A stretch of DNA of 10,523 bases, from NCBI GenBank assembly GCA_900552085.1, contig URYB01000070.1, positions 1-10,523 of the forward strand, written 5' to 3'. The first letter of the stretch is position 1. Every line of letters starts with the position of its first letter. Below the pieces are notes generated by a model, which was not told the DNA's origin, made no database searches, and worked only from the letters and a program-made list of their open reading frames with translations. The position numbers and the translations under genes are program-made. Shown in pieces: positions 1 to 6,549 of the stretch. Origin of the DNA: an uncultured Lachnobacterium sp. GTDB taxonomy: Bacteria; Bacillota; Clostridia; Lachnospirales; Lachnospiraceae.

Positions 1-325
1 TTGCTCCGTCGGATACGAAAATTTCATCCTCAGAGATGTCACATCCCTTTGCCTTGTAATCATTGTCTACGATTGCTTTTCTTAAAAATGCGTATCCAAG
101 ATCTGGTGCATAACCGTGGAATGTCTCTGCATGTCCCATCTCGTCAACTGCTTTGTGCATAGCCTCGATGATTGCCGGTGCGATCGGCTGTGTAACATCA
201 CCGATACCAAGACGGATGATCTCTTTGTCCGGATTTGCCTCCTGATATGCATTTACCTTCTTTCCAATGGTACTGAACAGATAGCTGCCTGGCAGCTTCT
301 GATAATTTTCATTAATATGAAACAT
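1..325 (-). CDS. dapL: LL-diaminopimelate aminotransferase, N-terminal part (gene runs off the window)
   Basis: This is the first 108 codons of a PLP-dependent aminotransferase that converts tetrahydrodipicolinate plus glutamate to LL-2,6-diaminopimelate in one step, feeding lysine and peptidoglycan synthesis in the cytoplasm. The N-terminus reads MFHINENYQKLPGSYLF, followed by IRLGIGDVTQP, AIIEAMHKAVDEM, ETFHGYAPDLGY and EIFVSDGA. This order is characteristic of DapL rather than of other class I/II aminotransferases. The ATG at 325-323 has a GAGGAA Shine-Dalgarno about 7 nt upstream. The PLP lysine and the rest of the fold lie beyond position 1. It has its own promoter (384-412) and lies 157 nt downstream of the ANTAR gene on the same strand, so some read-through from that operon is possible. 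Confidence 0.93.
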   Translation of the reverse strand, partial: MFHINENYQKLPGSYLFSTIGKKVNAYQEANPDKEIIRLGIGDVTQPIAPAIIEAMHKAVDEMGHAETFHGYAPDLGYAFLRKAIVDNDYKAKGCDISEDEIFVSDGA

Positions 326-383
326 TTTTGTTCCTCGCTTTCTATTGCTTTCCTTTAATAATTTTTACTCACTCTGTTCATTA

Positions 384-412
384 AGTTTAGCATTTTCGCC
401 CGATGCTGTAAA
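384..412 (-). promoter_or_regulatory. Putative sigma-A promoter of dapL
   Basis: On the minus strand a -35 box TTTACA (412-407) is followed after exactly 17 nt by a -10 box TAAACT (389-384). Transcription would start near 377, giving a leader of about 50 nt before the dapL ATG. The call is by consensus only. Confidence 0.6.
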
Positions 413-426
413 GTGCTTTGACACTT

Positions 427-465
427 GTCATAAGGAGGGACCCTTTAGGGAGGATGCCTTATGAC
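427..465. repeat. Inverted repeat between the ANTAR gene and dapL (possible terminator or operator)
   Basis: GTCATAAGG (427-435) and CCTTATGAC (457-465) form a perfect 9-bp inverted repeat. The interior has a second short repeat, CCCT (441-444) with AGGG (447-450). It starts 16 nt after the ANTAR stop codon and ends 14 nt upstream of the dapL -35 box. There is no U-tract on either strand, so a standard intrinsic terminator is doubtful. An operator for dapL or an RNA-processing or stability hairpin is an alternative. Confidence 0.45.
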
Positions 466-481
466 CTACGCGATCCGGAAT

Positions 482-1033
482 CTACCCCTCCTGCATCAGA
501 CTTAAAATCATCTGGGATACTTCCACAAGTTCCGTTCCGTTATCCATACTTCGTTTCTGGATATAGCGGTGTGCTTCTTCCTCCGAAAATCCGTTTCGTT
601 CCATCAGAAGCGCCTTCGCCTTCTGGATGACCTTCTGATCCTCCTCGGAACGTACCTTCGGGCGCTGCCTCATGCGTTTGCGTCTGCGGCGGATTTCTCC
701 CTCCATCATCTCCACCGTCTGCAACAATTCATGCACTTTCATCGGCAATACCAGACTGACAATGTTGCTGATTTCCCTCTCCTGTATCGAACTTGCCGAT
801 GCAATCAGAAGCATCTGAAACTCCGGCGGAAGATATTCATAAATCTCCGTATACATCATATCAATAAAGCGACAACCACAGATCAAAATACCACTCTCTA
901 AATTATTAATACTGTTCAGCGCCTGCGCTCCGGTCGTGCAGACTGCCTGCACACTGTAGCCGCTTTGTGACAATATTTTTTTTACATTCTGTGCCACTTC
1001 CTGTTTTGGAAATGCAATTACTATATTACTCAC
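482..1033 (-). CDS. ANTAR-domain RNA-binding antiterminator (GlnR/NitR-like) with degenerate receiver
   Basis: This is a two-domain regulator of 183 aa. The N-terminal ~110 residues look like a response-regulator receiver (NIVIAFPKQEVAQNVKKIL and a later LPMKVHELLQTVEMM). Where the phosphoacceptor Asp would sit, the strand reads GILICGCRF, so it is probably a pseudo-receiver. A very basic linker (RRRRKRMRQRPK) leads to a C-terminal ANTAR three-helix domain (KAKALLMERNGFSEEEAHRYI, then MDNGTELVEVSQMILSLM). ANTAR proteins bind paired hexaloop hairpins in mRNA leaders and prevent termination; glnA-linked members occur in clostridia. I chose the GTG at 1033-1031: it is preceded by GGTGATC, a match to the 3' part of the full Shine-Dalgarno, and gives MSNIVIAFPK. 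The GTG 12 nt further upstream (1045) has no good ribosome site. It begins 36 nt after the glnA stop codon, so it is probably in the same operon, whose leader carries a candidate target. Confidence 0.88.
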   Translation of the reverse strand: MSNIVIAFPKQEVAQNVKKILSQSGYSVQAVCTTGAQALNSINNLESGILICGCRFIDMMYTEIYEYLPPEFQMLLIASASSIQEREISNIVSLVLPMKVHELLQTVEMMEGEIRRRRKRMRQRPKVRSEEDQKVIQKAKALLMERNGFSEEEAHRYIQKRSMDNGTELVEVSQMILSLMQEG

Positions 1034-1069
1034 TGTGTCGATCACCCGTATCTTTAGAATAAAAAGCTG

Positions 1070-2401
1070 TTATATCTTATACAGATATTCTTCGATTTCC
1101 CATGCGGTAACCTGTGTCCGGTACTGCATCCACTCTTCTTCTTTTGCCTCAAGATACTTGTCTGTAATATGCTTTCCAAGCACTTCCTGAACAAAAGTAT
1201 CTTTCTTTAACTCTTTGAGTGCAGCATGCAGATCTGCCGGAATCGACTCGATACCGCGGCTTTCTTTTTCCTCATCGCTGAGTGCGTATACATTCTCCGG
1301 AACTTCTGCCGGTGGCTCAATTTTGTTTTCGATGCCATCTAATCCCGCAGCAAGACATACCGCAAGTGCAAGATATGGATTTGCCGCCGGGTCCGGGCTT
1401 CTGAGTTCCACACGGGTTCCTTCGCCACGGCTTGCCGGAATACGGATGAGAGGGCTGCGGTTCGTCGCAGACCATGCAATATAACAAGGTGCCTCATATC
1501 CCGGAACAAGTCTCTTGTAGGAATTTACCAGAGGATTCATAACCGCTGTAACACCTTTCATATGCTTCATGATTCCACCGATGAAATAATATGCCTCTTT
1601 GCTCAATCCCAATTCACCCTGCGGATCATCAAAAATGTTGTGTCCATCTTTGGACAAAGACATATTGATGTGCATACCGGAACCATTGATTCCGAATTTT
1701 GGCTTTGGCATAAAACTTGCAAACAATCCGTGACGCTTTGCAATTGTCTTCACTGCAAGTTTAAAGGTCATGATGTTATCCGCTGTCACCATTGCCTCGT
1801 CATACTTAAAATCGATTTCATGCTGTGCCGGTGCCACTTCGTGGTGGGAAGCTTCAATCTCAAATCCCATATCCTCCAGCGTCAGTACCATATCACGTCT
1901 TGCATTTTCTCCCAGGTCTACCGGTCCGAGATCAAAATAGCCTGCTTTTTCGTGAGTGATCGTTGTCGGCTGTCCATTCTCATCCTGATGGAACAGGAAA
2001 AACTCACACTCCGGTCCAACATTGAATGTGTATCCCATCTCAGCCGCTTTCGCGATCTGCTTCTTTAATATGTAACGTGGATCTCCCTCAAACGGTTTGC
2101 CATCTGCGCAGTGAACATCACAGATAATTCTTGCAACTTTTCCCTGCTGCGGTCTCCATGGGAAAATCGTAAATGTATCCAGATCCGGATAAAGATACAT
2201 ATCCGATTCCTCGATGCGGACAAATCCCTCAATCGAAGATCCGTCAAACATGCACTTATTATCCAGTGCTTTTTCCAGCTGGCTGGATGTGATTGCTACA
2301 TTCTTTAAAGTACCAAAAATATCCGTAAACTGAAGACGGATAAACTCGACATCCTCTTCCTCTACCATACGGAAGATATCTTCCTTTGTATAATTGCTCA
2401 T
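1070..2401 (-). CDS. glnA: Glutamine synthetase type I (GSI-alpha)
   Basis: The enzyme makes glutamine from glutamate, ammonia and ATP in the cytoplasm, normally as a dodecamer. At 443 aa it has the usual GSI-alpha length and every landmark: DGSSIEGFVRIEESDM (R62, equivalent to the feedback-inhibition Arg of the Bacillus enzyme), GPECEFF with metal ligands E131 and E133, HHEVAPAQHEID (E188, E195), NGSGMHINMS (H244), the flap NSYKRLVPGYEAP (E303) and the C-terminal GEGTRVELRSPDP. The GSI-beta adenylylation site is not conserved: the loop reads NVYALSDEE rather than NLYDLPPEE. Control is therefore expected through feedback and expression, not adenylylation. AAAGGAG lies 9 nt before the ATG. The gene begins 32 nt after the hisA-type gene and is followed by the ANTAR regulator, consistent with control by the upstream leader. 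Confidence 0.97.
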   Translation of the reverse strand: MSNYTKEDIFRMVEEEDVEFIRLQFTDIFGTLKNVAITSSQLEKALDNKCMFDGSSIEGFVRIEESDMYLYPDLDTFTIFPWRPQQGKVARIICDVHCADGKPFEGDPRYILKKQIAKAAEMGYTFNVGPECEFFLFHQDENGQPTTITHEKAGYFDLGPVDLGENARRDMVLTLEDMGFEIEASHHEVAPAQHEIDFKYDEAMVTADNIMTFKLAVKTIAKRHGLFASFMPKPKFGINGSGMHINMSLSKDGHNIFDDPQGELGLSKEAYYFIGGIMKHMKGVTAVMNPLVNSYKRLVPGYEAPCYIAWSATNRSPLIRIPASRGEGTRVELRSPDPAANPYLALAVCLAAGLDGIENKIEPPAEVPENVYALSDEEKESRGIESIPADLHAALKELKKDTFVQEVLGKHITDKYLEAKEEEWMQYRTQVTAWEIEEYLYKI

Positions 2402-2433
2402 GATTGTTCTCCTTTCACTGATCCTTATATAAA

Positions 2434-3240
2434 TTACAGTTTTTTATTTAAATATGAAATTTCCTGCAATACTTTCTGATACGGCATCGTGCCCCCGAAA
2501 ATGTCCAACGCACTTCCTATTGTAACATTCAGATGGTTGCTGCCAAGGTCTGCCAGTTTCTTTAAATCTTCAAAACTATGCACTCCGCCGGCATATGTAA
2601 TCGGAATTTTACCCCAGTCACCCAGAAGTTTTGCCAGAGGCTTCTCGATTCCATTTGCTTTTCCTTCCACATCTACTGCATGCACTAAAAATTCCACACA
2701 ATATCCGGATAATTCATCCAAAAGCTCCGGCGTCACCATCTCATCGGTATATTTCTGCCAACGGTCGGTTACAATATAATATCCGCTGTCCTTACCCGGC
2801 TCACTTCGGTAACGGCAGGAAAGATCCAAAACCAGATGCTCCTTACCAACGGCTTTCTTTATTTTGTCTAAATTTTCATAATTGACACAGCCGTCTTTAA
2901 ATACGTAGGAAGTAACAATGACTGCCTGGGCGCCTGCTTCAATAAATTCCTGGGCATTTTCCGCATTGATTCCGCCTCCTATCTGAAGGCCCCCCGGATA
3001 TGCACCAAGTGCTTTTATCGCCTGCGCCTTTGTTGCTTCATAAAATTCACTCTGCTTCGGATTCAGCAAAATAATGTGTCCTCCCCGGATGTTCTGACTC
3101 TGATAGAGTCTTGCATAAAATGCCGCATCCTGCTCAGAAACAAAATTTTCCGTTGCGAAATCGCCCTGGTCTTTTAAGGAGCTGCCAACATTCTGTCTGC
3201 CTTTTCCATTGTGAATGTCAATACATGGTCGAAACTCCAT
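2434..3240 (-). CDS. hisA: ProFAR isomerase, eukaryotic (HIS6) type HisA
   Basis: A 268-aa TIM-barrel enzyme for the Amadori isomerisation of ProFAR to PRFAR in histidine synthesis, the substrate step before the glutamine-using HisHF enzyme. The sequence follows the yeast HIS6 pattern rather than ordinary bacterial HisA: CIDIHNGKGRQNVG (catalytic Asp D8), ENFVSEQDAAFYARLY, QIGGGIN, VIVTSYVF, VLDLSCR (second acidic residue D139), EFLVHAVDVEG (D190), TYAGGVHSFEDL and IGSALDIFGG. I chose the ATG at 3240-3238, preceded by GAAGGAG 6 nt upstream. An in-frame ATG at 3327 would add 29 residues, but it lies inside the regulatory leader hairpin, has no ribosome site, and encodes residues unlike the family. 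It is the first gene of a hisA-glnA-ANTAR operon. No other his gene is visible in the window. Confidence 0.9.
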   Translation of the reverse strand: MEFRPCIDIHNGKGRQNVGSSLKDQGDFATENFVSEQDAAFYARLYQSQNIRGGHIILLNPKQSEFYEATKAQAIKALGAYPGGLQIGGGINAENAQEFIEAGAQAVIVTSYVFKDGCVNYENLDKIKKAVGKEHLVLDLSCRYRSEPGKDSGYYIVTDRWQKYTDEMVTPELLDELSGYCVEFLVHAVDVEGKANGIEKPLAKLLGDWGKIPITYAGGVHSFEDLKKLADLGSNHLNVTIGSALDIFGGTMPYQKVLQEISYLNKKL

Positions 3241-3282
3241 TATTTTCTCCTTCGGTTCTGAATAGTTACTCCTTTTAAGATT

Positions 3283-3323
3283 AAAAAGGGCATAGAAAGT
3301 CCTGAGTGTGGCTCCCTTGCCCT
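3283..3323 (-). terminator. Leader intrinsic terminator (attenuator) upstream of hisA-glnA
   Basis: On the minus strand AGGGCA (3323-3318) pairs with TGCCCT (3292-3287), with the U-run TTTTT at 3287-3283. After one A-A mismatch the stem can extend through GGGAG with UUUCU by wobble pairs. It lies about 25-65 nt after the predicted start of transcription and about 43 nt before the hisA ATG, the correct place for a leader attenuator. Forming it destroys the hexaloop hairpin at 3310-3321. Confidence 0.65.
3310..3321 (-). promoter_or_regulatory. Candidate ANTAR-binding hexaloop hairpin (antiterminator P2)
   Basis: The transcript can fold as GGC-AAGGGA-GCC: a three-G:C stem closing a hexaloop with A at loop position 1 and G at position 4. 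These are the two loop bases conserved in known ANTAR target hairpins. Its 5' stem and loop are the same bases that form the 5' arm of the terminator at 3283-3323, so the two folds exclude each other. A first hairpin (P1) is expected upstream. Only a weak candidate is visible, the loop ATGGAT around 3333-3341 with a poor A/U stem, so the two-hairpin motif is not fully established. Confidence 0.55.
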
Positions 3324-3352
3324 GCATTAAAAAATATCCATATGTAATTAAA

Positions 3353-3381
3353 ATGATAACACATATTTTGGGATTTGTGAA
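3353..3381 (-). promoter_or_regulatory. Putative promoter of the hisA-glnA-ANTAR operon
   Basis: Minus-strand -35 box TTCACA (3381-3376) and -10 box TATCAT (3358-3353) are separated by 17 nt. The transcript would start near 3346, leaving a leader of roughly 105 nt that contains the attenuator before the hisA ATG. Confidence 0.65.
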
Positions 3382-3402
3382 TGAAAGATTTTCCTATTTT
3401 CA

Positions 3403-3435
3403 TTTATAAGAAAACGACCACTATTTTATAAGAAA
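3403..3435. repeat. 11-bp direct repeat between divergent promoters
   Basis: TTTATAAGAAA occurs at 3403-3413 and again at 3425-3435, exactly 22 bp apart, about two helical turns. The pair sits between the minus-strand promoter of hisA-glnA (-35 at 3376-3381) and the guaB promoter (-35 at 3454-3459). It could be a regulator site or an A/T-rich UP-like element, but A/T-rich repeats can also arise by chance. Confidence 0.4.
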
Positions 3436-3453
3436 TAATGCACTTTGCATCCC

Positions 3454-3482
3454 TTGACACCATTTCGTTATTTTGCTAATGT
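3454..3482 (+). promoter_or_regulatory. Putative guaB promoter
   Basis: A perfect -35 box TTGACA (3454-3459) is followed after 17 nt by TAATGT (3477-3482). The leader to the guaB ATG would be about 50 nt, too short for a purine riboswitch, and I see none. Confidence 0.65.
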
Positions 3483-3538
3483 TAATACAATTATTCATTC
3501 ATTAATTACATAAAAGAAGAAAGCGAGGAAATTAGGAA

Positions 3539-4996
3539 ATGGGTACTATTATCGGCGAAGGAATTACATTTGATGACGTTCTTCTGGTACCTCAGTATTC
3601 TGAGGTTACACCAAATATGATCAACTTAAAGACACATCTTACCAAGAAGATCGTCTTAAACATTCCTATGATGAGTGCAGCAATGGATACTGTCACAGAA
3701 TCCAAGATGGCAATTGCAATGGCAAGACAGGGTGGTATCGGTATTATCCACAAAAATATGTCAATTGAGGCACAGGCGGACGAGGTTGATAAGGTAAAGC
3801 GTTCTGAGAACGTTGTTATTACAGACCCGTTTTTCTTATCCCCGGATCATACACTTGCAGATGCAGATAATCTGATGGCAAAATTCCGTATTTCCGGTGT
3901 CCCGATCACAAAGGACGGCCGTCTTGTCGGAATCATCACCAACCGTGATTTAAAATTTGAGACAGACTTCAGCAAAAAGATCAGCGAGTCCATGACTTCT
4001 GAGAATCTGATCACAGCTCCGGAAGGAATCACTCTTGAAGAGGCTAAAAAAATCCTTGCAAAAGCAAGAAAAGAAAAGCTTCCGATCGTTGACAAAGATT
4101 TCAACCTCAAGGGACTGATCACAATCAAAGATATTGAGAAGCAGATCAAATATCCACAGTCTGCAAAAGATGAGCAGGGACGTCTTCTCTGCGGTGCCGG
4201 TGTTGGTATCACAGGCAACATGATGGAGCGTGTCGATGCACTGGTCAATGCACATGTCGATGTCATCGTTGTAGACTCTGCACACGGACATTCCAAGAAT
4301 ATCCTTGAGGCAGTCAAGAAGATCAAGGCTAAATATCCGGATTTACAGGTTATCGCCGGAAACATTGCTACCGGTGCTGCTGCCAAAGCACTGATCGAGG
4401 CTGGCGCTGACGCTGTCAAAGTCGGTATCGGACCTGGTTCTATCTGTACCACCCGTATCGTTGCAGGTATCGGCGTTCCACAGATTTCTGCAATCATGGA
4501 CTGTTACGCTGTTGCCAAAGAATATGGCATCCCGGTGATCGCAGATGGTGGTATCAAGTACTCTGGTGATATGACAAAGGCATTAGCAGCCGGTGCTAAC
4601 GTATGTATGATGGGATCTATGTTCGCAGGTTGTGACGAAGCTCCTGGTACATTTGAGTTATTCCAGGGAAGAAAATACAAAGTATACCGTGGCATGGGAT
4701 CTATCGCAGCCATGGAGAACGGAAGCAAAGACCGTTACTTCCAGGAAGGTGCAAAGAAACTGGTTCCGGAAGGTGTCGAAGGACGTGTTGCTTACAAGGG
4801 AACACTCGAAGATACCGTATTCCAGCTGATCGGTGGTATCCGTTCCGGTATGGGTTACTGCGGATGTCAGGACATCGAGACCTTGAAAGAAAACGGAAAG
4901 TTTGTTAAGATTACAGCAGCATCTCTTCGTGAGAGTCATCCACATGATATTCACATCACGAAGGAAGCTCCAAACTACAGTTCCGATGATAACTAA
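3539..4996 (+). CDS. guaB: IMP dehydrogenase
   Basis: This cytoplasmic enzyme oxidises IMP to XMP with NAD+, the committed step of guanine nucleotide synthesis. The 485-aa length is standard for the bacterial enzyme. The barrel opens with GITFDDVLLVPQYS and MMSAAMDTVTE. A pair of CBS domains is inserted at about residues 93-205 (ISGVPITKDGRLVGIITNRDL, LPIVDKDFNLKGLITIKDI). The barrel resumes with VVDSAHGHS and AGNIATG, the catalytic loop GPGSICTTRIVAG (Cys303), IADGGIKYSGD, MGSMFAG, the YRGMGS loop, R399-Y400 and the flap EGVEGRVAYKG. The ATG at 3539 has GAGGAA 8 nt upstream plus an adjacent AGGAA. A good promoter precedes it. The CNNM-type gene follows after 45 nt with no terminator between, so the two are probably co-transcribed. 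Confidence 0.98.
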   Translation: MGTIIGEGITFDDVLLVPQYSEVTPNMINLKTHLTKKIVLNIPMMSAAMDTVTESKMAIAMARQGGIGIIHKNMSIEAQADEVDKVKRSENVVITDPFFLSPDHTLADADNLMAKFRISGVPITKDGRLVGIITNRDLKFETDFSKKISESMTSENLITAPEGITLEEAKKILAKARKEKLPIVDKDFNLKGLITIKDIEKQIKYPQSAKDEQGRLLCGAGVGITGNMMERVDALVNAHVDVIVVDSAHGHSKNILEAVKKIKAKYPDLQVIAGNIATGAAAKALIEAGADAVKVGIGPGSICTTRIVAGIGVPQISAIMDCYAVAKEYGIPVIADGGIKYSGDMTKALAAGANVCMMGSMFAGCDEAPGTFELFQGRKYKVYRGMGSIAAMENGSKDRYFQEGAKKLVPEGVEGRVAYKGTLEDTVFQLIGGIRSGMGYCGCQDIETLKENGKFVKITAASLRESHPHDIHITKEAPNYSSDDN

Positions 4997-5041
4997 ATCG
5001 ATTCTGTAGAAATTTATAGAAAATATATGAGGTGAATTTTA

Positions 5042-6331
5042 TTGGGCCCCAGTGATATACCACAATTAATATTTTTAGTTGTACTTTTAATGCTCTCTGC
5101 CTTCTTTTCTTCGGCAGAGACCGCATTGACAACTGTGAACAAAATACGTATGCGTACCCTGGCTGAATCTGGAGATAAACGGGCAGACAGGGTTCTGCGC
5201 GTTACGGACGATTCCGGAAAGATGCTTTCCGCAATTCTGATCGGAAACAATATTGTCAATCTTTCCGCTTCTTCTCTTGCGACTTCGCTCGCAATCAAGT
5301 ATTTCGGAAGTTTCGGTGCCGGTATTGCAACCGGTATTCTGACACTTTTGATTTTAATTTTCGGAGAAGTCACACCGAAAACGATGGCAACGATCAAGGC
5401 GAATCAGCTTGCATTACATATTGCAGGAGCGATCAGTTTTCTGATGAAAATTCTGACACCTGTCATCTTTATCGTCAACAAACTGTCGTTAGGTCTTTTG
5501 TTTCTGCTGCGCATCAATCCAAACGATGCCAATGCACAGATGACCGAAGAAGAGCTCCGTACCATCGTAGATGTCAGTCAGGAGACCGGTGTCATCGAAA
5601 ATGAAGAACGTGATATGATTCATAATCTCTTTGATTTTGGCGATGCCGAAGCCAAAGAGATCATGGTTCCGCGTATTGATATGACATTTGTTCAGGTGGA
5701 TGCAACTTATCAGGAAGTACTTGATGTCTTCCGCGAGGATATGTTTACGCGTATTCCTGTCTATGAGGACTCCACAGACAACGTCATCGGAATCATCAAC
5801 ATGAAAGATTTTCTTCTGCAAAATGATACCGAAGATTTTTCGGTACGTAACATGCTTCGTGAACCATATTTTACATACGAACATAAGAACACCGCAGATT
5901 TGTTTTTGGAAATGCGTAAATCTTCCATTTCTCTGGCTATCGTTTTGGATGAGTACGGTGTGACTGCCGGACTGATCACCTTAGAAGATCTGTTAGAGGA
6001 AATTGTCGGTGAGATTCGCGACGAGTATGATGCGGATGAGGAAGACGATATCGTAGCAATCAATGAACGGGAATACTATGTATTAGGTTCTGCCAATCTC
6101 GAAGATGTCAGTGATGCCTTAGGTGTTCACTTTACTTCCGACGATTACGACACGATGGGTGGTTATTGTCTGGAGCTTCTGGATCATCTTCCGGAAAAAA
6201 ATGAAATTGTAATTACAGACGAAAATGTGCTCCTGCGCATTGATCGTATGGATAAAAACCGTATTGAACGTGTTTATGTAAGACTTCCGGAATCGGAAGC
6301 TGACGCAGAAACCGATACGGACAAAGCATAA
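5042..6331 (+). CDS. CNNM/CorC-HlyC family membrane protein (DUF21-CBS-CorC), probable Mg2+/divalent cation transporter
   Basis: A 429-aa membrane protein of the family often annotated as hemolysin-like, now linked to Mg2+ export in bacteria. Residues 1-155 form the DUF21/CNNM membrane domain: TM1 at about 6-25 running into FFSSAETALT, GNNIVN (69-73), a helix at 90-108 with FGEVTPK (108-113) and further hydrophobic segments to about 157. Residues ~200-325 hold a CBS pair (MVPRIDM, FTRIPVYE, NVIGIINMKDFLL, then IVLDEYGVTAGLITLEDLLEEIVGEI). The C-terminal CorC_HlyC domain (~335-415) contains YYVLGSANLEDV and DTMGGYCLELL, and the tail is acidic. The start is TTG at 5042 with GAGGTGA 6 nt upstream; the ATG at 5028 meets a stop after two codons. 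The substrate is inferred from the family. It shares the guaB transcript and ends at a strong terminator. Confidence 0.9.
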   Translation: MGPSDIPQLIFLVVLLMLSAFFSSAETALTTVNKIRMRTLAESGDKRADRVLRVTDDSGKMLSAILIGNNIVNLSASSLATSLAIKYFGSFGAGIATGILTLLILIFGEVTPKTMATIKANQLALHIAGAISFLMKILTPVIFIVNKLSLGLLFLLRINPNDANAQMTEEELRTIVDVSQETGVIENEERDMIHNLFDFGDAEAKEIMVPRIDMTFVQVDATYQEVLDVFREDMFTRIPVYEDSTDNVIGIINMKDFLLQNDTEDFSVRNMLREPYFTYEHKNTADLFLEMRKSSISLAIVLDEYGVTAGLITLEDLLEEIVGEIRDEYDADEEDDIVAINEREYYVLGSANLEDVSDALGVHFTSDDYDTMGGYCLELLDHLPEKNEIVITDENVLLRIDRMDKNRIERVYVRLPESEADAETDTDKA

Positions 6332-6341
6332 AACCAGCATT

Positions 6342-6371
6342 GGACTGTGCAATAAATGCACAGTCCTTTTT
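6342..6371 (+). terminator. Intrinsic terminator of the guaB-CNNM operon
   Basis: GGACTGTGCA (6342-6351) and TGCACAGTCC (6357-6366) form a perfect 10-bp stem with a 5-nt loop, followed by TTTTT (6367-6371). It lies 10 nt after the CNNM stop and 7 nt beyond the stop of the convergent minus-strand gene. On the minus strand the stem lacks a clear U-run, so its use by the pilus operon is uncertain. Confidence 0.92.
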
Positions 6372-6378
6372 CATTTCA

Positions 6379-6549
6379 TCATGGTGACAGGTTCTTTCTT
6401 CTCCAATGTCCCTGTGTGTATTCAACGATCTGTTTTTCCTGTATCCGCATCGCCCGAACTCCCGGACTATACTTCAAAAGACACAGACAGATACACAGCG
6501 TATTAATCAGAATGAGACTCCCCATCATCCCCAATATCATATTTTTCAT
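6379..6549 (-). CDS. Small single-pass membrane protein, last gene of the Tad-like operon
   Basis: A 56-aa protein I do not recognise. It has an N-terminal hydrophobic segment (ILGMMGSLILINTLCICLCLL, about 5-25) and a basic, polar C-terminal part (KYSPGVRAMRIQEKQIVEYTQGHWRRKNLSP), the size and layout of a minor pilin or small accessory membrane protein. It lacks the E-Y-G motif of its neighbours. I chose the ATG at 6549-6547 because GGAGG lies 4 nt upstream; ATGs at 6570 and 6567 would add MMSIGGK without a ribosome site. It overlaps the end of the 79-aa gene by 47 nt in another frame, so its ribosome site lies inside that gene. Confidence 0.6.
   Translation of the reverse strand: MKNMILGMMGSLILINTLCICLCLLKYSPGVRAMRIQEKQIVEYTQGHWRRKNLSP

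Noticed and set aside
312..338. A 13-nt string AGAAAGCGAGGAA shared upstream of dapL and guaB
   Set aside because: It overlaps the ribosome-binding site in both genes, so purine-rich Shine-Dalgarno context is a sufficient explanation.
3241..3327. N-terminal extension of the hisA-type gene from an in-frame ATG at 3327
   Set aside because: The extra 29 codons lie in the attenuator, lack a ribosome site, and do not resemble the family. The ATG at 3240 has a strong GAAGGAG.
3847..4497. Long open frame antisense to guaB (216 aa)
   Set aside because: It is a shadow of a strongly codon-biased real gene, with no start signal and a Ser/Ile-rich composition typical of antisense frames.
5014..5041. 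Possible leader peptide starting at ATG 5028 before the CNNM gene
   Set aside because: The frame is ATG AGG TGA, two codons long. The sequence is simply the Shine-Dalgarno region of the TTG start.
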